38,310 nucleotides of DNA from Caldifarciminota bacterium (GTDB taxonomy: Bacteria; Hydrothermota; Hydrothermia; WGAB01). Below the pieces are notes generated by a model that was not told the origin of the DNA, did not search any database, and saw nothing but the letters and a program-made list of their open reading frames with translations. Where the stretch lies: contig JALXEF010000149.1 in NCBI GenBank assembly GCA_027069855.1, positions 1 to 38,310 of the forward strand. Direction: 5' to 3'. The first letter of the stretch is position 1. Each line of letters opens with the position of its first letter. Position numbers and translations under genes: made by a program. Positions 1-8,235 of the stretch are shown one piece after another.

Positions 1-100
1 GGCCCTACCTGAACCTCGGCGGGGAGACCGCGCCGGTCGATCTCAACGACCTGGATGACGACATCCGCTGGGGGCGCATTCCCGCGGCGGCCCGGATGCG

Positions 101-1219
101 CTACCCGCCCTGGACCACGAGGATGCGCTGGGCCCGGCGGAAGGCCAGGGCACCCGCCACGGCCAGGGCGACCGCCCAGAAGACCTGGGTGAGCAGCGGG
201 CGCCACAGCGCCTCCACCGGGAAGGTCTCCACAAACAGGCTGGCAGGTACATGGCTCATGCCCTGAAACGGCAGCAGCAGCACCACGCCCCGGATCCAGC
301 GCGGCCGGAGCCCCAGGGCCATCATCACGCCAAACTCCCGGGTCCGTTCCACCACATTCATGTACAGGGTGCTGAGCACGATGAGCGCCACCAGAAAGAG
401 CAGCATGTCCACGGTGATCCAGCCGCTGCCGGAATCCAGCTTCAGGTACTGGTCGATCTCCGGGTGGTCCTCCTGCCAGGTCAGCACCAGAACCGAGGGG
501 CCCAGGAGTTGCCGCAGACGGCGGGCTGTTGCCTGGGGGCGCATCAGATTGGTGGTCCAGAGGGCGATCTCGGTCACCTGATCCGGCATGGCCAGAAAGG
601 TTTGGGCGGTTTGGAGATCCATCAGGGCCAGGAAGGGGTCGGCGTCGGGATTGCCCGAGCGGTACAGCCCTACAATCGCAAAGAGGTCCACGGCCAGGGA
701 GCCATAGGCGTCCTGGGTGATGAGCACCACGGTGTCGCCCACGGCGAGGTCCAGGCTCCGGGCCACCTTTTCGCTGAGGAGCAGCGCGTTTTCGCCGGGC
801 CGGGGCCGCCGCCCCTGAACCACAAACAGGGGGCTCAGGGTGCTATCGGCAGTCCATCGCAGGGCCATCAGGCCCACGCCCACCGAGTTGGGGCCCACGG
901 AAAGAAGGGCACCGGTTCGGATCCGGGGCGCCACCGCCACCACCGAGGGCACCCGGCGGATCCGTTGTTCCGTTTCCGGGCTCAGGGTAAGGCTGTGCCA
1001 CAGGGTGGGGGTGTCCTTGTACTCCGGGTGGTACAACTGGATCACGCCGTATCGCCCGCTCTGAAGCAGGTTCCTGAGCATGGAGGTGTGGCTCCCCTCA
1101 ATGAGGGCGAAGTACACGAACACCAGCATGCTGCTGAGGCTCACGGCCACCAGGGTGACCACCATGCGGGTCCGATGGCGCCAGAGGTTGCGGAAGGACA
1201 TCTTGAGGAGCAGGCTCAT
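101..1219 (-). CDS. FtsX/LolE/MacB-type ABC transporter permease, apparently missing one transmembrane helix
   Basis: This looks like the inner-membrane subunit of a lipoprotein-release or macrolide-export type ABC transporter. The N-terminus has the family pattern of a basic stretch (FRNLWRHRTR) followed by the first membrane helix at about residues 19-42. A periplasmic MacB_PCD-like domain follows at about 45-255. A second helix at about 267-287 is followed by the coupling-helix motif (ERTREFGVMMALGLRP). The family then normally has two more helices. Here only the last one is clear (LTQVFWAVALAVAGALAF), and a non-hydrophobic stretch with FQGMSHVPASLF follows the coupling helix directly. At 372 residues it is about 30-40 shorter than usual family members. 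It starts 5 bases after the LolA-like gene ends, so the two are probably co-transcribed. Its ATPase partner is not in the window. Confidence 0.85.
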   Translation of the reverse strand: MSLLLKMSFRNLWRHRTRMVVTLVAVSLSSMLVFVYFALIEGSHTSMLRNLLQSGRYGVIQLYHPEYKDTPTLWHSLTLSPETEQRIRRVPSVVAVAPRIRTGALLSVGPNSVGVGLMALRWTADSTLSPLFVVQGRRPRPGENALLLSEKVARSLDLAVGDTVVLITQDAYGSLAVDLFAIVGLYRSGNPDADPFLALMDLQTAQTFLAMPDQVTEIALWTTNLMRPQATARRLRQLLGPSVLVLTWQEDHPEIDQYLKLDSGSGWITVDMLLFLVALIVLSTLYMNVVERTREFGVMMALGLRPRWIRGVVLLLPFQGMSHVPASLFVETFPVEALWRPLLTQVFWAVALAVAGALAFRRAQRILVVQGG

Positions 1220-1224
1220 GGCCC

Positions 1225-1947
1225 CTACGGCCCTCCGCGGGTGCTGATTTCCTCCAGCCGGGACACCTGGAACCAGGAAGCCCGCATGGGCACATCAAAG
1301 CGCACATCCACAAGCCGCAGCACGGTTTTGTGGCCCGGCCGGTTCAGGGGCACGGCTTCCATTACGGTGGGCAGGCGTCGGCCGTGAAGGGTTTTGACCT
1401 CCCGGAAGGTGATCACCCGCACCTCTTCGCCGCGGGCGTTGTAAAAGTGCTCCACGAGGGGCAGGTTGGGGAGCAGCATCTCCAGCACGATGCGATCCCA
1501 CACCACCGGCGCATCGGGCTTGGGCCGCAGTTCCAGGGTGATGGTGTCTCCCTTCTGTTCCAGGATGCGGGGTTCGTAATCCTGGCTGATGGAGCTGCTG
1601 CGGGCCACATCGTCGTTGGTGAAATCGCTGCCCATCCAGGAGTTCATCATCATGGACGGGGGGATGCGGACGGTGCGACGCACACGGGGCAGGTACATCC
1701 AGAGGTCGGTTTTGATCTTGAGGAACACGGTGCCCCGGTCCTTGGGAGGTGCCAGGACCACCACCAGCGAGCGGTCTTCGCGGCGATCGTCCCAAAAGCG
1801 GAACCGCAGGGTGCGCTGGAACCGGGGCCGGTGGATCTCCATCTCGTACTCCCCCACCGAGGTCTGGCTCCGCAGCAGGTTCTCCACCCGCTGCACCAGG
1901 AGGTGGGGATCCAGGGCCAGCGTGATGGCCAGAAGGAGCGGCAGCAT
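1225..1947 (-). CDS. LolA-like outer-membrane lipoprotein-sorting protein
   Basis: This is a periplasmic protein of the LolA-like family often encoded beside FtsX/LolE-type permeases, where it is thought to carry lipoproteins or lipids from the inner to the outer membrane. The conserved core is easy to recognise: a Trp-Met-Tyr-Leu-Pro stretch (LWMYLPRVRRTVRIP), then MGSDFTNDD, a family signature of the central beta sheet. The start at MLPLLLAITLAL gives a short hydrophobic export signal of about 12 residues. An in-frame start 45 codons upstream would lie inside the preceding gene and adds a Pro/Arg-rich sequence that looks like out-of-frame reading, so I rejected it. The gene starts 5 bases after the preceding gene's stop. 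The mature protein is about 225 residues, normal for the family. Confidence 0.85.
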   Translation of the reverse strand: MLPLLLAITLALDPHLLVQRVENLLRSQTSVGEYEMEIHRPRFQRTLRFRFWDDRREDRSLVVVLAPPKDRGTVFLKIKTDLWMYLPRVRRTVRIPPSMMMNSWMGSDFTNDDVARSSSISQDYEPRILEQKGDTITLELRPKPDAPVVWDRIVLEMLLPNLPLVEHFYNARGEEVRVITFREVKTLHGRRLPTVMEAVPLNRPGHKTVLRLVDVRFDVPMRASWFQVSRLEEISTRGGP

Positions 1948-1952
1948 GATAC

Positions 1953-3044
1953 CTAATGGTACAGCGACAGGCCCACGAGCAGCGAGCGGAGCCGGGCCTC
2001 GGCCGGGGTTTTCCAGAGCCCGGCGGTGGCCCAGAACCAGAGGCGCAGGGAGGAGGTCCACCAGTAATGGGCCTCCAGCCACACAAGACCGGCGGCGTGG
2101 TCCAGGTTTTTGTCCAGGCCCACCTGGCCGCCCCAGCGCAATCGCTCGGTGCCGAGGAGGCCGAGGAACCGGAGCCCCTCCTGGCCCATCACCTGGAACT
2201 CGGGCCGGTCGGAGGTCAGCAGGATCAGGTCCAGGGTCCAGTCGCCCCAGGTGCGGGTATAGGACATCTCATAGGCTCCGTTCCGCGGGGCCTCCACGCT
2301 CTGGATCGCGGGTTCATCCGGCATGAACCGCTGGGTTTGCCACCAGAAGGCGAATTCCCATCGCAGCACGCCCTGCAGCAGGTTGTGTTGAAGCCCCAAT
2401 CCCAGGTGCCGTTCGTCACGGGCCTGGAGATACTGCACCAGGCCGTCCATCCAGGGCAGGTAAAGCCGCAGGATGCCGCCCCTGCGGAGGGTATCCCGGG
2501 GCGTCGGAATCCAGAACAGGCGGCCCTCGGCGCGGGCACCCCGGAACACCGTCTGCAAGCCGTCCACGCCGGAAAAGGCCAAAAAGGGCCCCACCCGGGG
2601 CACGGGCCTCAGGGGATCCAGCACCGAAAGCCAGGGATTCAGGCCCAGGGGCACGGGAAACCGGCCGGCCTCTACAGCCAGCATATGCCACTGGTACTCC
2701 AGCGACAGGGCCTCTACGGCCAGAAGGCACAGGGATTGCTGAACCTTGCCGCCGCTCAGGCGGCTGTGGTGCCACAGGGTATCCACCGACGAAAACCAGG
2801 AGGCCACCGGGACCAGGTTCGCGGTGCCCAGCACCAGCGACGGTTCTCCGCGGGAGGCCACCGCGCCCAGCGCCCCACGAAACCGGAGCACCAGGGCATC
2901 CCGCAGCAGCCAGGTGCCCGAGTATTCGGCCATCAGATCGCCCTCCAGGGTGGTTTGCTTCAGGTTCCAGGCTGGGATCTGGAGGCTGTGGCGGCCGGCG
3001 ATGCCGTGCAGTTCCAGGGCAGAGATCAACAGCAACCAGAGCAT
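1953..3044 (-). CDS. Probable outer-membrane beta-barrel protein, unknown function
   Basis: I do not recognise a named family. The protein (363 residues) begins with a short hydrophobic stretch (MLWLLLISALELHGIAG) that could be a signal peptide. The rest is rich in alternating hydrophobic and polar residues with many Trp, Tyr, Phe and Leu, as in outer-membrane beta barrels. The C-terminus (LLVGLSLYH) resembles a last barrel strand with an aromatic near the end. Its start codon shares one base with the stop codon of the phosphatase gene (TGATG), and its stop is 5 bases before the LolA-like gene, so translation is probably coupled. Barrel proteins of this kind often sit beside LolA-like and permease genes, which suggests an outer-membrane partner or cargo receiver. 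That role is inference. Confidence 0.65.
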   Translation of the reverse strand: MLWLLLISALELHGIAGRHSLQIPAWNLKQTTLEGDLMAEYSGTWLLRDALVLRFRGALGAVASRGEPSLVLGTANLVPVASWFSSVDTLWHHSRLSGGKVQQSLCLLAVEALSLEYQWHMLAVEAGRFPVPLGLNPWLSVLDPLRPVPRVGPFLAFSGVDGLQTVFRGARAEGRLFWIPTPRDTLRRGGILRLYLPWMDGLVQYLQARDERHLGLGLQHNLLQGVLRWEFAFWWQTQRFMPDEPAIQSVEAPRNGAYEMSYTRTWGDWTLDLILLTSDRPEFQVMGQEGLRFLGLLGTERLRWGGQVGLDKNLDHAAGLVWLEAHYWWTSSLRLWFWATAGLWKTPAEARLRSLLVGLSLYH

Positions 3045-3820
3045 CAGGGTTCCCCTCCATCACAGGCCAGCCAGGTCCACACCACCCGGTTCCACTCTTT
3101 GGGTCCGTGGACCTTCACGAACCGGTCCACATAGGGTGCCATCGCCTCGTCGGCGGGCTGGTCGCCCAGGGCCAGCACCCGGGCGTGGGGGTGCCGGGCC
3201 CGCAGAGCCCGTACCAATGCCTCGGCCACGGTGCCCTTGTCGTAGGGTGCCACGGTGACAAAAAAGCGGCCCCGGCCGACCCGGAACCCGGCCTCCCGAA
3301 AGGCCTGAACCACCTGGGAGCGCACCTCCGGAGAGATCCACAGGGGCGGAATCCCCCGGCGCCGGCGCGCTTTTTCGGCGAGCTCCGGGGAAAGGCCGGT
3401 GATACGGACCCACTCCTTTGCCGAAAGCTCGGTGGCGAAGCGTACGGTGCCTTTGGGGAAGCGTTCCAGGAGTTGCCGGATCCGCTCGGTTGCCGAACCG
3501 ATCTCCTGTTCCCACACCCGCCACCCGGGGGCCTCCCGAGCCGTTCCCTGGAACCGATAGCCGTACCGGTCCAGCACCCGGGGTTTGAGCCAGGCGGGCT
3601 GGGCCTCCCGGAAGGCGATGCCGAAGCCGTTTTCGTAGGAAAAGGCCGGAGGCAGCGCCAGTTCCCGGCTCCAGTAGGCCATTTCGGGCAGGGTTTTGCT
3701 GGACACGGGCACGAGCAGAGCCCCTTTTTTTCGGCAACACTCCAGGGCGGGGCGGGCGGCGTCAAACCGGTACGCGGAATCCAGCAGGGTTCCGTCCAGG
3801 TCGGAAAGGATCATGCGCAT
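3044..3820 (-). CDS. mpgP: HAD-family phosphatase, likely mannosyl-3-phosphoglycerate phosphatase
   Basis: MpgP removes the phosphate from mannosyl-3-phosphoglycerate to give mannosylglycerate, a compatible solute common in thermophiles. The 258-residue protein shows HAD motif I (SDLDGTLLD, nucleophile Asp7 and acid/base Asp9), the MpgP/YedP-type motif II region (PVSSKTLPEMAYW), a substrate-loop YENGFGIAF resembling the family's ENG motif, and motif IV as GDQPADEAM. The start at MRMILSDLDG is chosen because upstream codons overlap the sugar transferase gene and read as nonsense. It begins 8 bases after that gene stops, and its stop overlaps the next start by one base. No mannosyl-3-phosphoglycerate synthase is visible nearby, so another phospho-sugar substrate linked to the glycan cluster is possible. 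Confidence 0.75.
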   Translation of the reverse strand: MRMILSDLDGTLLDSAYRFDAARPALECCRKKGALLVPVSSKTLPEMAYWSRELALPPAFSYENGFGIAFREAQPAWLKPRVLDRYGYRFQGTAREAPGWRVWEQEIGSATERIRQLLERFPKGTVRFATELSAKEWVRITGLSPELAEKARRRRGIPPLWISPEVRSQVVQAFREAGFRVGRGRFFVTVAPYDKGTVAEALVRALRARHPHARVLALGDQPADEAMAPYVDRFVKVHGPKEWNRVVWTWLACDGGEP

Positions 3821-3828
3821 CGGCCAGT

Positions 3829-5262
3829 TCAATACGCGCCCTCCATGAGGAGGATCACCTTGAAGGTTTTGAGCAGGATCATGAAGTCCAGCCAGGGCGA
3901 CCAGTTGAGCACATACCAGCTGTCCAGGAACACCCGGGTGGGGTAGTCCACATGGCTCCGGCCGGAAACCTGCCAGAGGCCGGTGATGCCGGGCTTCACC
4001 TGGGTGTAGAACTTGGCGTTTTCGCCGTAGTAGGTGTCCAGTTCCTCCTGAAGCACCGGCCGCGGCCCCACGAAGGACATCTCGCCCTTGAGGATGTTGA
4101 ACAGTTGGGGCAGTTCGTCCAGGGAGGTTTTGCGCAGGAACCGGCCGTAACGGGTCACCCGGGGATCGTTTTTGAGCTTGAAGGTTTGCTCCCACTCCCG
4201 GCGGGCTTCGGGGTCGCGCTCCAGGAGCTCCTTGAGCACCTTATCGGCGTCCTTGCGCATGGTGCGGAACTTGAACACGCGGATCTTTTTGCCGTTTTTG
4301 CCCACCCGTTCGTGGGAAAAGATGGGCCAGGCCCGGGTGTCGATCCAGGCCACGATCGCGAGGATCGCCATCAGGGGCAGGAGCAGCGGCAACAGGAGCA
4401 GGGCAAACAGCCGGTCGGCCAGTTCCTTGATCAGCACGCTTACCGGGTCGCGCAGGCGGTTCTGGTGATGCACCATGAGGAAGTTCTTGAAGAACAGCGG
4501 GCACAGCTGGGCGTTCAGGATGGCGAACCCCCGCAGCGGGGGCACCACCAGGATGTTGCGCACCCAGCGGCTCACCTCGGCGTACAGGGCCGAGATCCGT
4601 TCCCGGGAATGGGGCGGCGTGGCGATCACCACGGTATTGACCCCCTGCTCGCGGCTCAGGCGGGCCAGGTCCTGGAGGTTCACCACCGGAATGCCGTCCA
4701 CCTGCCGGGGTGGATCCTCCGGCGAGGCGTTGCGGAGCACCACGGCCACCGGCTGAAAGCACAGATGGGGTTCCTTCTTGAGGGCCCGGTGCACCTCCTG
4801 CACATCCTCCCGGGTGCCGATGAGCACCACGGGTTCCCGGCAGATGCGGAGGCTATAGAGCAGGCGTTGCACGAGATCGCGCTCCACCGGAAACACGAGA
4901 AGCGCCATGGCGAGCCAGCCCACAACGCAGAAGGCGGCCTGTTGCCACGGTGCCCCGGCATACAGCAGGAACAGGAAGATGACCCCATAGGCGGCCACCA
5001 GGGCCCGGTACAGCCGCCGCATCTCCTCCCACAGGCCGTAGCGGTTGGTGTACAGGCCGTGGAGCATAAAAAAGAGCACGATCACCACGGGAAACAGGAG
5101 CCATTGGGTGGTGCGGGGGGTGATCGGGTGCAGCCCGGCCAGGCCCGGAATATGGTGCAGCACCCAGAAGGCCAACCCGGCCAGGGAGAAACTCACGAAG
5201 AAGGCCAGAACATCGGCGATTAGCAGCACCAGCACCTGCAGCACATGGCGGAACACGATCAT
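3829..5262 (-). CDS. Undecaprenyl-phosphate sugar-1-phosphate transferase (WbaP/WcaJ type)
   Basis: This enzyme starts a polysaccharide repeat unit by moving a sugar-1-phosphate from a nucleotide sugar to undecaprenyl phosphate in the inner membrane. Layout over 477 residues: four hydrophobic helices in the first 130 residues, a Rossmann-like domain (EPVVLIGTREDVQEVHRAL) at about 140-260, a re-entrant membrane helix near 285-310 (LFALLLLPLLLPLMAILAIV), and the bacterial sugar transferase domain. The last contains IRVFKFRTMRKDAD, the LRKTSLDELPQLFNILKG motif with the catalytic Asp-Glu pair, SFVGPRP, and KPGITGLWQVSGRS. Its start overlaps the stop of the upstream glycosyltransferase by 4 bases (ATGA). 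The donor sugar cannot be read from the sequence. Confidence 0.92.
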   Translation of the reverse strand: MIVFRHVLQVLVLLIADVLAFFVSFSLAGLAFWVLHHIPGLAGLHPITPRTTQWLLFPVVIVLFFMLHGLYTNRYGLWEEMRRLYRALVAAYGVIFLFLLYAGAPWQQAAFCVVGWLAMALLVFPVERDLVQRLLYSLRICREPVVLIGTREDVQEVHRALKKEPHLCFQPVAVVLRNASPEDPPRQVDGIPVVNLQDLARLSREQGVNTVVIATPPHSRERISALYAEVSRWVRNILVVPPLRGFAILNAQLCPLFFKNFLMVHHQNRLRDPVSVLIKELADRLFALLLLPLLLPLMAILAIVAWIDTRAWPIFSHERVGKNGKKIRVFKFRTMRKDADKVLKELLERDPEARREWEQTFKLKNDPRVTRYGRFLRKTSLDELPQLFNILKGEMSFVGPRPVLQEELDTYYGENAKFYTQVKPGITGLWQVSGRSHVDYPTRVFLDSWYVLNWSPWLDFMILLKTFKVILLMEGAY

Positions 5263-6389
5263 GGGCGTTCTCCCCGTTGCCAGGCCCGGTGCTCCTGGAT
5301 CCAGGTTTCCACGGTTTTCCGGTAGGTTCGGAGGAACACTTCGCGGGAAAAGCGTTCGGCGTTCCGGCGGATCGCGGCGGGGTCAAAGGTGTCTTCCCTC
5401 TGGAGGAATCGCTGCACGGCCTCCCGGACGGCCGCCGCGGTTTGCTCCTCAAAGAAGAGGCCGGTTTGGCCGTCCACGACAGTTTCCCGGGCGCCGCCCC
5501 GGCCGTAGGCGATCACCGGGGTGCCGCAGGCCTGGGCCTCCACCGGCACGATGCCGAAGTCTTCCAGGGCCGGGAACACCAGGGCCCGGGCCCTGCACAG
5601 CACCTCCTGCAGGGCCTGGTGATCCAGGCGGCCGGTGAACTCAATGTTACGGGCGCCCCGGGCCAGTTTGTGGAGCCGGGCGCGTTCCGGCCCGTCGCCC
5701 ACCACCACGAGCTGCAGATCGGGCATCTCGCGGAAGGCGGCCACCACCAGATCCATCCGCTTGTAGGGCACGAACCGTGAAACGGCCACGAAGTACCGGT
5801 CCTTTTGGGGGGTGAGGGGAAACCGGTCGGTGCGCACCGGCGGGTAGATCACCGTGGCCTTGCGGCCGTAGGTTTTCCAGATCCGGCGCGCCACATAGCG
5901 GGAATTGGCGATGAAGTGGTCCACCCGGTACACGGTGCTCAGGTCCCACTGGCGGATTTTGTGGAGCGACCGGGCCGCCAGGAAGCGCTTTACCGGCGAA
6001 AGGGTTTCCAGGTAATCGTGGTACAGATCCCAGGCGTAGCGGATGGGGGTGTGGCAATAGCAGATGTGGAGCTGGTCGGCGTTGCGGAGCAGGCCCTTGA
6101 TGAAGGAGTGGGAGCTGGACAGGATCACCTCGTAGGGGCGGAGATCCAGGGATTCCACGGCCCGGGGAAACAGGGGAAACAGGTACCGGTAATAGCGATG
6201 GATCCCCGGCCAGTGCTGGAGCCAGGAGGCATGGAGGGTGCGGTGTTCAAAGGGGGTGCCCTTCAGGGCCGGGGGGTGGTAAAACAGGGTGTACAGCGGA
6301 GCCTGGGGGTAGAGTTCGCCGATGGCGGCCACCACCTCTTCGGAACCTGTGAGATCCACCAGCCACTCGTGCACCAGCGCAATGTTCAT
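5259..6389 (-). CDS. Glycosyltransferase family 4 (WbaZ-like, mannosyltransferase-type)
   Basis: A 376-residue cytosolic GT-B fold glycosyltransferase, probably extending the lipid-linked sugar made by the neighbouring sugar transferase. The N-terminus (MNIALVHEWLVDLTGSEEV) and the FLARSLHKIRQWDL-like middle match the WbaZ-like group of GT4 enzymes, many of which move mannose. The C-terminal donor domain has the family E-x7-E motif within LEDFGIVPVEAQACGTPVIA, followed by GGARETVVDGQTGLFF. The start follows a G-rich ribosome binding site (GGGTGGGTGA) 18 bases after the epimerase stop. Its end overlaps the sugar transferase start by 4 bases, so the two are likely made together. Sugar specificity is inferred only from family resemblance. 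Confidence 0.88.
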   Translation of the reverse strand: MNIALVHEWLVDLTGSEEVVAAIGELYPQAPLYTLFYHPPALKGTPFEHRTLHASWLQHWPGIHRYYRYLFPLFPRAVESLDLRPYEVILSSSHSFIKGLLRNADQLHICYCHTPIRYAWDLYHDYLETLSPVKRFLAARSLHKIRQWDLSTVYRVDHFIANSRYVARRIWKTYGRKATVIYPPVRTDRFPLTPQKDRYFVAVSRFVPYKRMDLVVAAFREMPDLQLVVVGDGPERARLHKLARGARNIEFTGRLDHQALQEVLCRARALVFPALEDFGIVPVEAQACGTPVIAYGRGGARETVVDGQTGLFFEEQTAAAVREAVQRFLQREDTFDPAAIRRNAERFSREVFLRTYRKTVETWIQEHRAWQRGERP

Positions 6390-6407
6390 TCACCCACCCT
6401 TTCGTGC

Positions 6408-7379
6408 CTATTCCTGGGATCGGTGGGGAGTGGAGGTCGTTTGTTCCTGTTGCCGGAACCACTCTACGGTTTTCCTCAGCCCCTCCTGGAGCGAGTGCTG
6501 GGGCTTCCAGCCCCACTCGCGCCAGGCCTTGGAGGCGTCCAGGTACACGCGGAACACCTCGCCGGGCCGGGGCGGATCGTACCGGGCCTCCAGGGGATAG
6601 CCGGTAAAGCGTTTAAGGTGGTAAAAGATCTCCTTCACCGTGGTCCCCTGGCCGGTGCCCAGGTTGAAGATGGGAGCCGTGGGGTGCCCGTTTTGCACCG
6701 GGGCCTCCAGGGCCAGCACATTGGCCTCCACGATGTCGTCCACGAACACGAAGTCGCGTTCCTGGTTGCCGTTGCCGTAGATGATCACGGGCTGCCGGCG
6801 CAGCATGCGCTGGGTAAAGATGGCCACCACCCCGGCCTCGCCGTTGGGGTCCTGGCGCGGGCCGTAGACATTGCCGTAGCGGAGCACCACATAGCGAAAG
6901 CCGTGGGTCATGTAAAAGCTGTACAGGTAGTGCTCCACGGCGAGTTTGGCCACGCCGTAGGGAGACAGGGGATGGGCGGGATCGCCCTCCCGGCACGGAA
7001 GCCGCACGGGTTCGCCGTACAGGGCGCCTCCGGTGGACACATAGATGAACCGGCGCACGCCGAACTCCAGGCTCCACTGGATCACCCGCAGGGCGCCCAG
7101 CACATTGACCCGGGCGTCCTCCTCCGGGTTCTGGGTGGACTTCACCACGCTGATCTGGGCGGCATGGTGGTTCACGATTTCCGGGCGGAACTCCCGGAAC
7201 ACCTCCCGGAGCCGGGGATCCAGGATGTCCATCTGATAAAACCGGGCCCCTTCGGGCACGAAGTGGAACGAGCCGGTGGACAGGTCGTCCACCACGGCCA
7301 CCTCGTGGCCCAGTTTCAGGTACCGTTCCGCCACCTGGGAGCCGATGAAGCCCGCGCCTCCGGTAACCAGGATTCTCAT
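6408..7379 (-). CDS. NAD-dependent epimerase/dehydratase, UDP-glucose 4-epimerase-like
   Basis: An extended short-chain dehydrogenase that interconverts or modifies nucleotide sugars, supplying the glycan genes downstream. The NAD-binding glycine motif is TGGAGFIGSQV at residues 7-17, followed by VVDDLSTG as in GalE proteins. The catalytic Ser/Thr is in STGGALYGEP, and the Tyr-Lys pair is in SPYGVAKLAVEHYL. The middle contains LRYGNVYGPRQDP and a late substrate-binding segment (PPRPGEVFRVYLDASKA) typical of GalE-like enzymes from bacteria and archaea. At 323 residues it has normal length. A GGAGG ribosome binding site lies just before the ATG. Galactose, N-acetylgalactosamine and uronic-acid epimerases look alike, so the exact substrate stays open. 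Confidence 0.88.
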   Translation of the reverse strand: MRILVTGGAGFIGSQVAERYLKLGHEVAVVDDLSTGSFHFVPEGARFYQMDILDPRLREVFREFRPEIVNHHAAQISVVKSTQNPEEDARVNVLGALRVIQWSLEFGVRRFIYVSTGGALYGEPVRLPCREGDPAHPLSPYGVAKLAVEHYLYSFYMTHGFRYVVLRYGNVYGPRQDPNGEAGVVAIFTQRMLRRQPVIIYGNGNQERDFVFVDDIVEANVLALEAPVQNGHPTAPIFNLGTGQGTTVKEIFYHLKRFTGYPLEARYDPPRPGEVFRVYLDASKAWREWGWKPQHSLQEGLRKTVEWFRQQEQTTSTPHRSQE

Positions 7380-7407
7380 CGGGTTTCCTCCAGCCTTTGG
7401 GGTGCAA

Positions 7408-7447
7408 CAAAAACCCTGCCCGAGGGATCCAATGCCCCCGGCAGGGT
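7408..7447 (-). terminator. Intrinsic terminator after the proteostasis operon
   Basis: On the minus strand an 8-base perfect stem (ACCCTGCC at 7413-7420 pairing with GGCAGGGT at 7440-7447), with further G-C pairing possible inside the loop, is followed directly by TTTTGTTG. This is the form of a Rho-independent terminator. It lies 39 bases past the stop of the mannose synthase gene and just before the epimerase gene, so it divides the tig-to-mannose-synthase transcript from the glycan cluster. Confidence 0.75.
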
Positions 7448-7485
7448 CATCCGTCGGATTACGGGTCGTTGGTGGTGCTCAGAGG

Positions 7486-8235
7486 TCATCCACCGTTAAC
7501 GGGCGCCGATCTCGTCCTCCTGTTTCGCTGAAGGCGGAGTCCTTCAATCCGAAATTTCCAAACCCGCCATGCCGCCTCCCAGATGATCCGTTTGGACATC
7601 TTGGAGGCACCCTTCCGGCGTTCCCAGAAAACGATCGGAATCTCCACAATTTTAAAGCCCAGATACCATGCGCGAACGGTCAATTCTATCTGGAAAGCAT
7701 AGCCGTCGGATTCCAGGTTGTCAAGGCCAACGGCCTCCAGCACTTCCCTGCGGATGGCCTTGAAGCCGCCGGTCAGGTCGCGCAGGGGCACCCCGGTGAC
7801 CAGGGCCGCGTAGCGGTTGGCCGTGTACGAGAGCATGAGCCGGCGCAGGGGCCAGTTGACCACGCTCACGCCGTTGAGATACCGGGACCCCAGTACCACA
7901 TCGGCCTCCTTCAGGGCCTCCAGGAACCGGGGGATGTCGGCCGGATCGTGGGAAAAGTCGGCGTCCATTTCCATGACGGCGTCGTAGCCGTGGGCCAGGG
8001 CGTACTTGAACCCCGCCACATAGGCGGTGCCCAGCCCCTGTTTGCCCGGCCGTTCCAGGAGATGCACCCGGGGCTCGGTTTGCTGAACCTCGCGCACGAT
8101 GTCGGCGGTGCCGTCGGGCGAGTGATCGTCCACCACCAGCACCTCCACTTTAGGCGCCTTTTCCAGCACGGCCTTCAAAAGGTCACGGATGTTCTCGGCC
8201 TCGTTGTAGGTCGGCACCACCACCAGGATCTTCAC
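7486..8235 (-). CDS. Polyprenol monophosphomannose synthase-like GT2 glycosyltransferase
   Basis: Related to dolichol-phosphate mannose synthase: it moves mannose (or another hexose) from a nucleotide sugar to a polyprenyl phosphate at the cytoplasmic face of the membrane. The GT-A fold reads in order KILVVVPTYNEAENI at the N-terminus, VLVVDDHSPDGTADIV, then the metal-binding EMDADFSHDP, then LGSRYLNGVSVVNWPLRR and RDLTGGFKAIRREVL. These are all hallmarks of the DPM1-like subgroup. It is a soluble-type enzyme of 249 residues with no C-terminal membrane helices. The start is GTG and overlaps the hflX stop by 4 bases. Its place at the end of a protease/chaperone operon is unexpected; the link may be only co-transcription. 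Confidence 0.9.
   Translation of the reverse strand: MKILVVVPTYNEAENIRDLLKAVLEKAPKVEVLVVDDHSPDGTADIVREVQQTEPRVHLLERPGKQGLGTAYVAGFKYALAHGYDAVMEMDADFSHDPADIPRFLEALKEADVVLGSRYLNGVSVVNWPLRRLMLSYTANRYAALVTGVPLRDLTGGFKAIRREVLEAVGLDNLESDGYAFQIELTVRAWYLGFKIVEIPIVFWERRKGASKMSKRIIWEAAWRVWKFRIEGLRLQRNRRTRSAPVNGG

Noticed and set aside
3-266. Open plus-strand frame at the left edge whose first 38 residues look protein-like (NLGGETAPVDLNDLDDD)
   Set aside because: It could be the 3' end of a convergent gene, but after about position 118 it is antisense to the permease and Arg-rich. The opposite frame is also open, so I cannot decide from 100 bases.
1948-2082. Longer start for the LolA-like gene
   Set aside because: The extra 45 codons lie inside the neighbouring gene, have no ribosome binding site support and hide the signal peptide.
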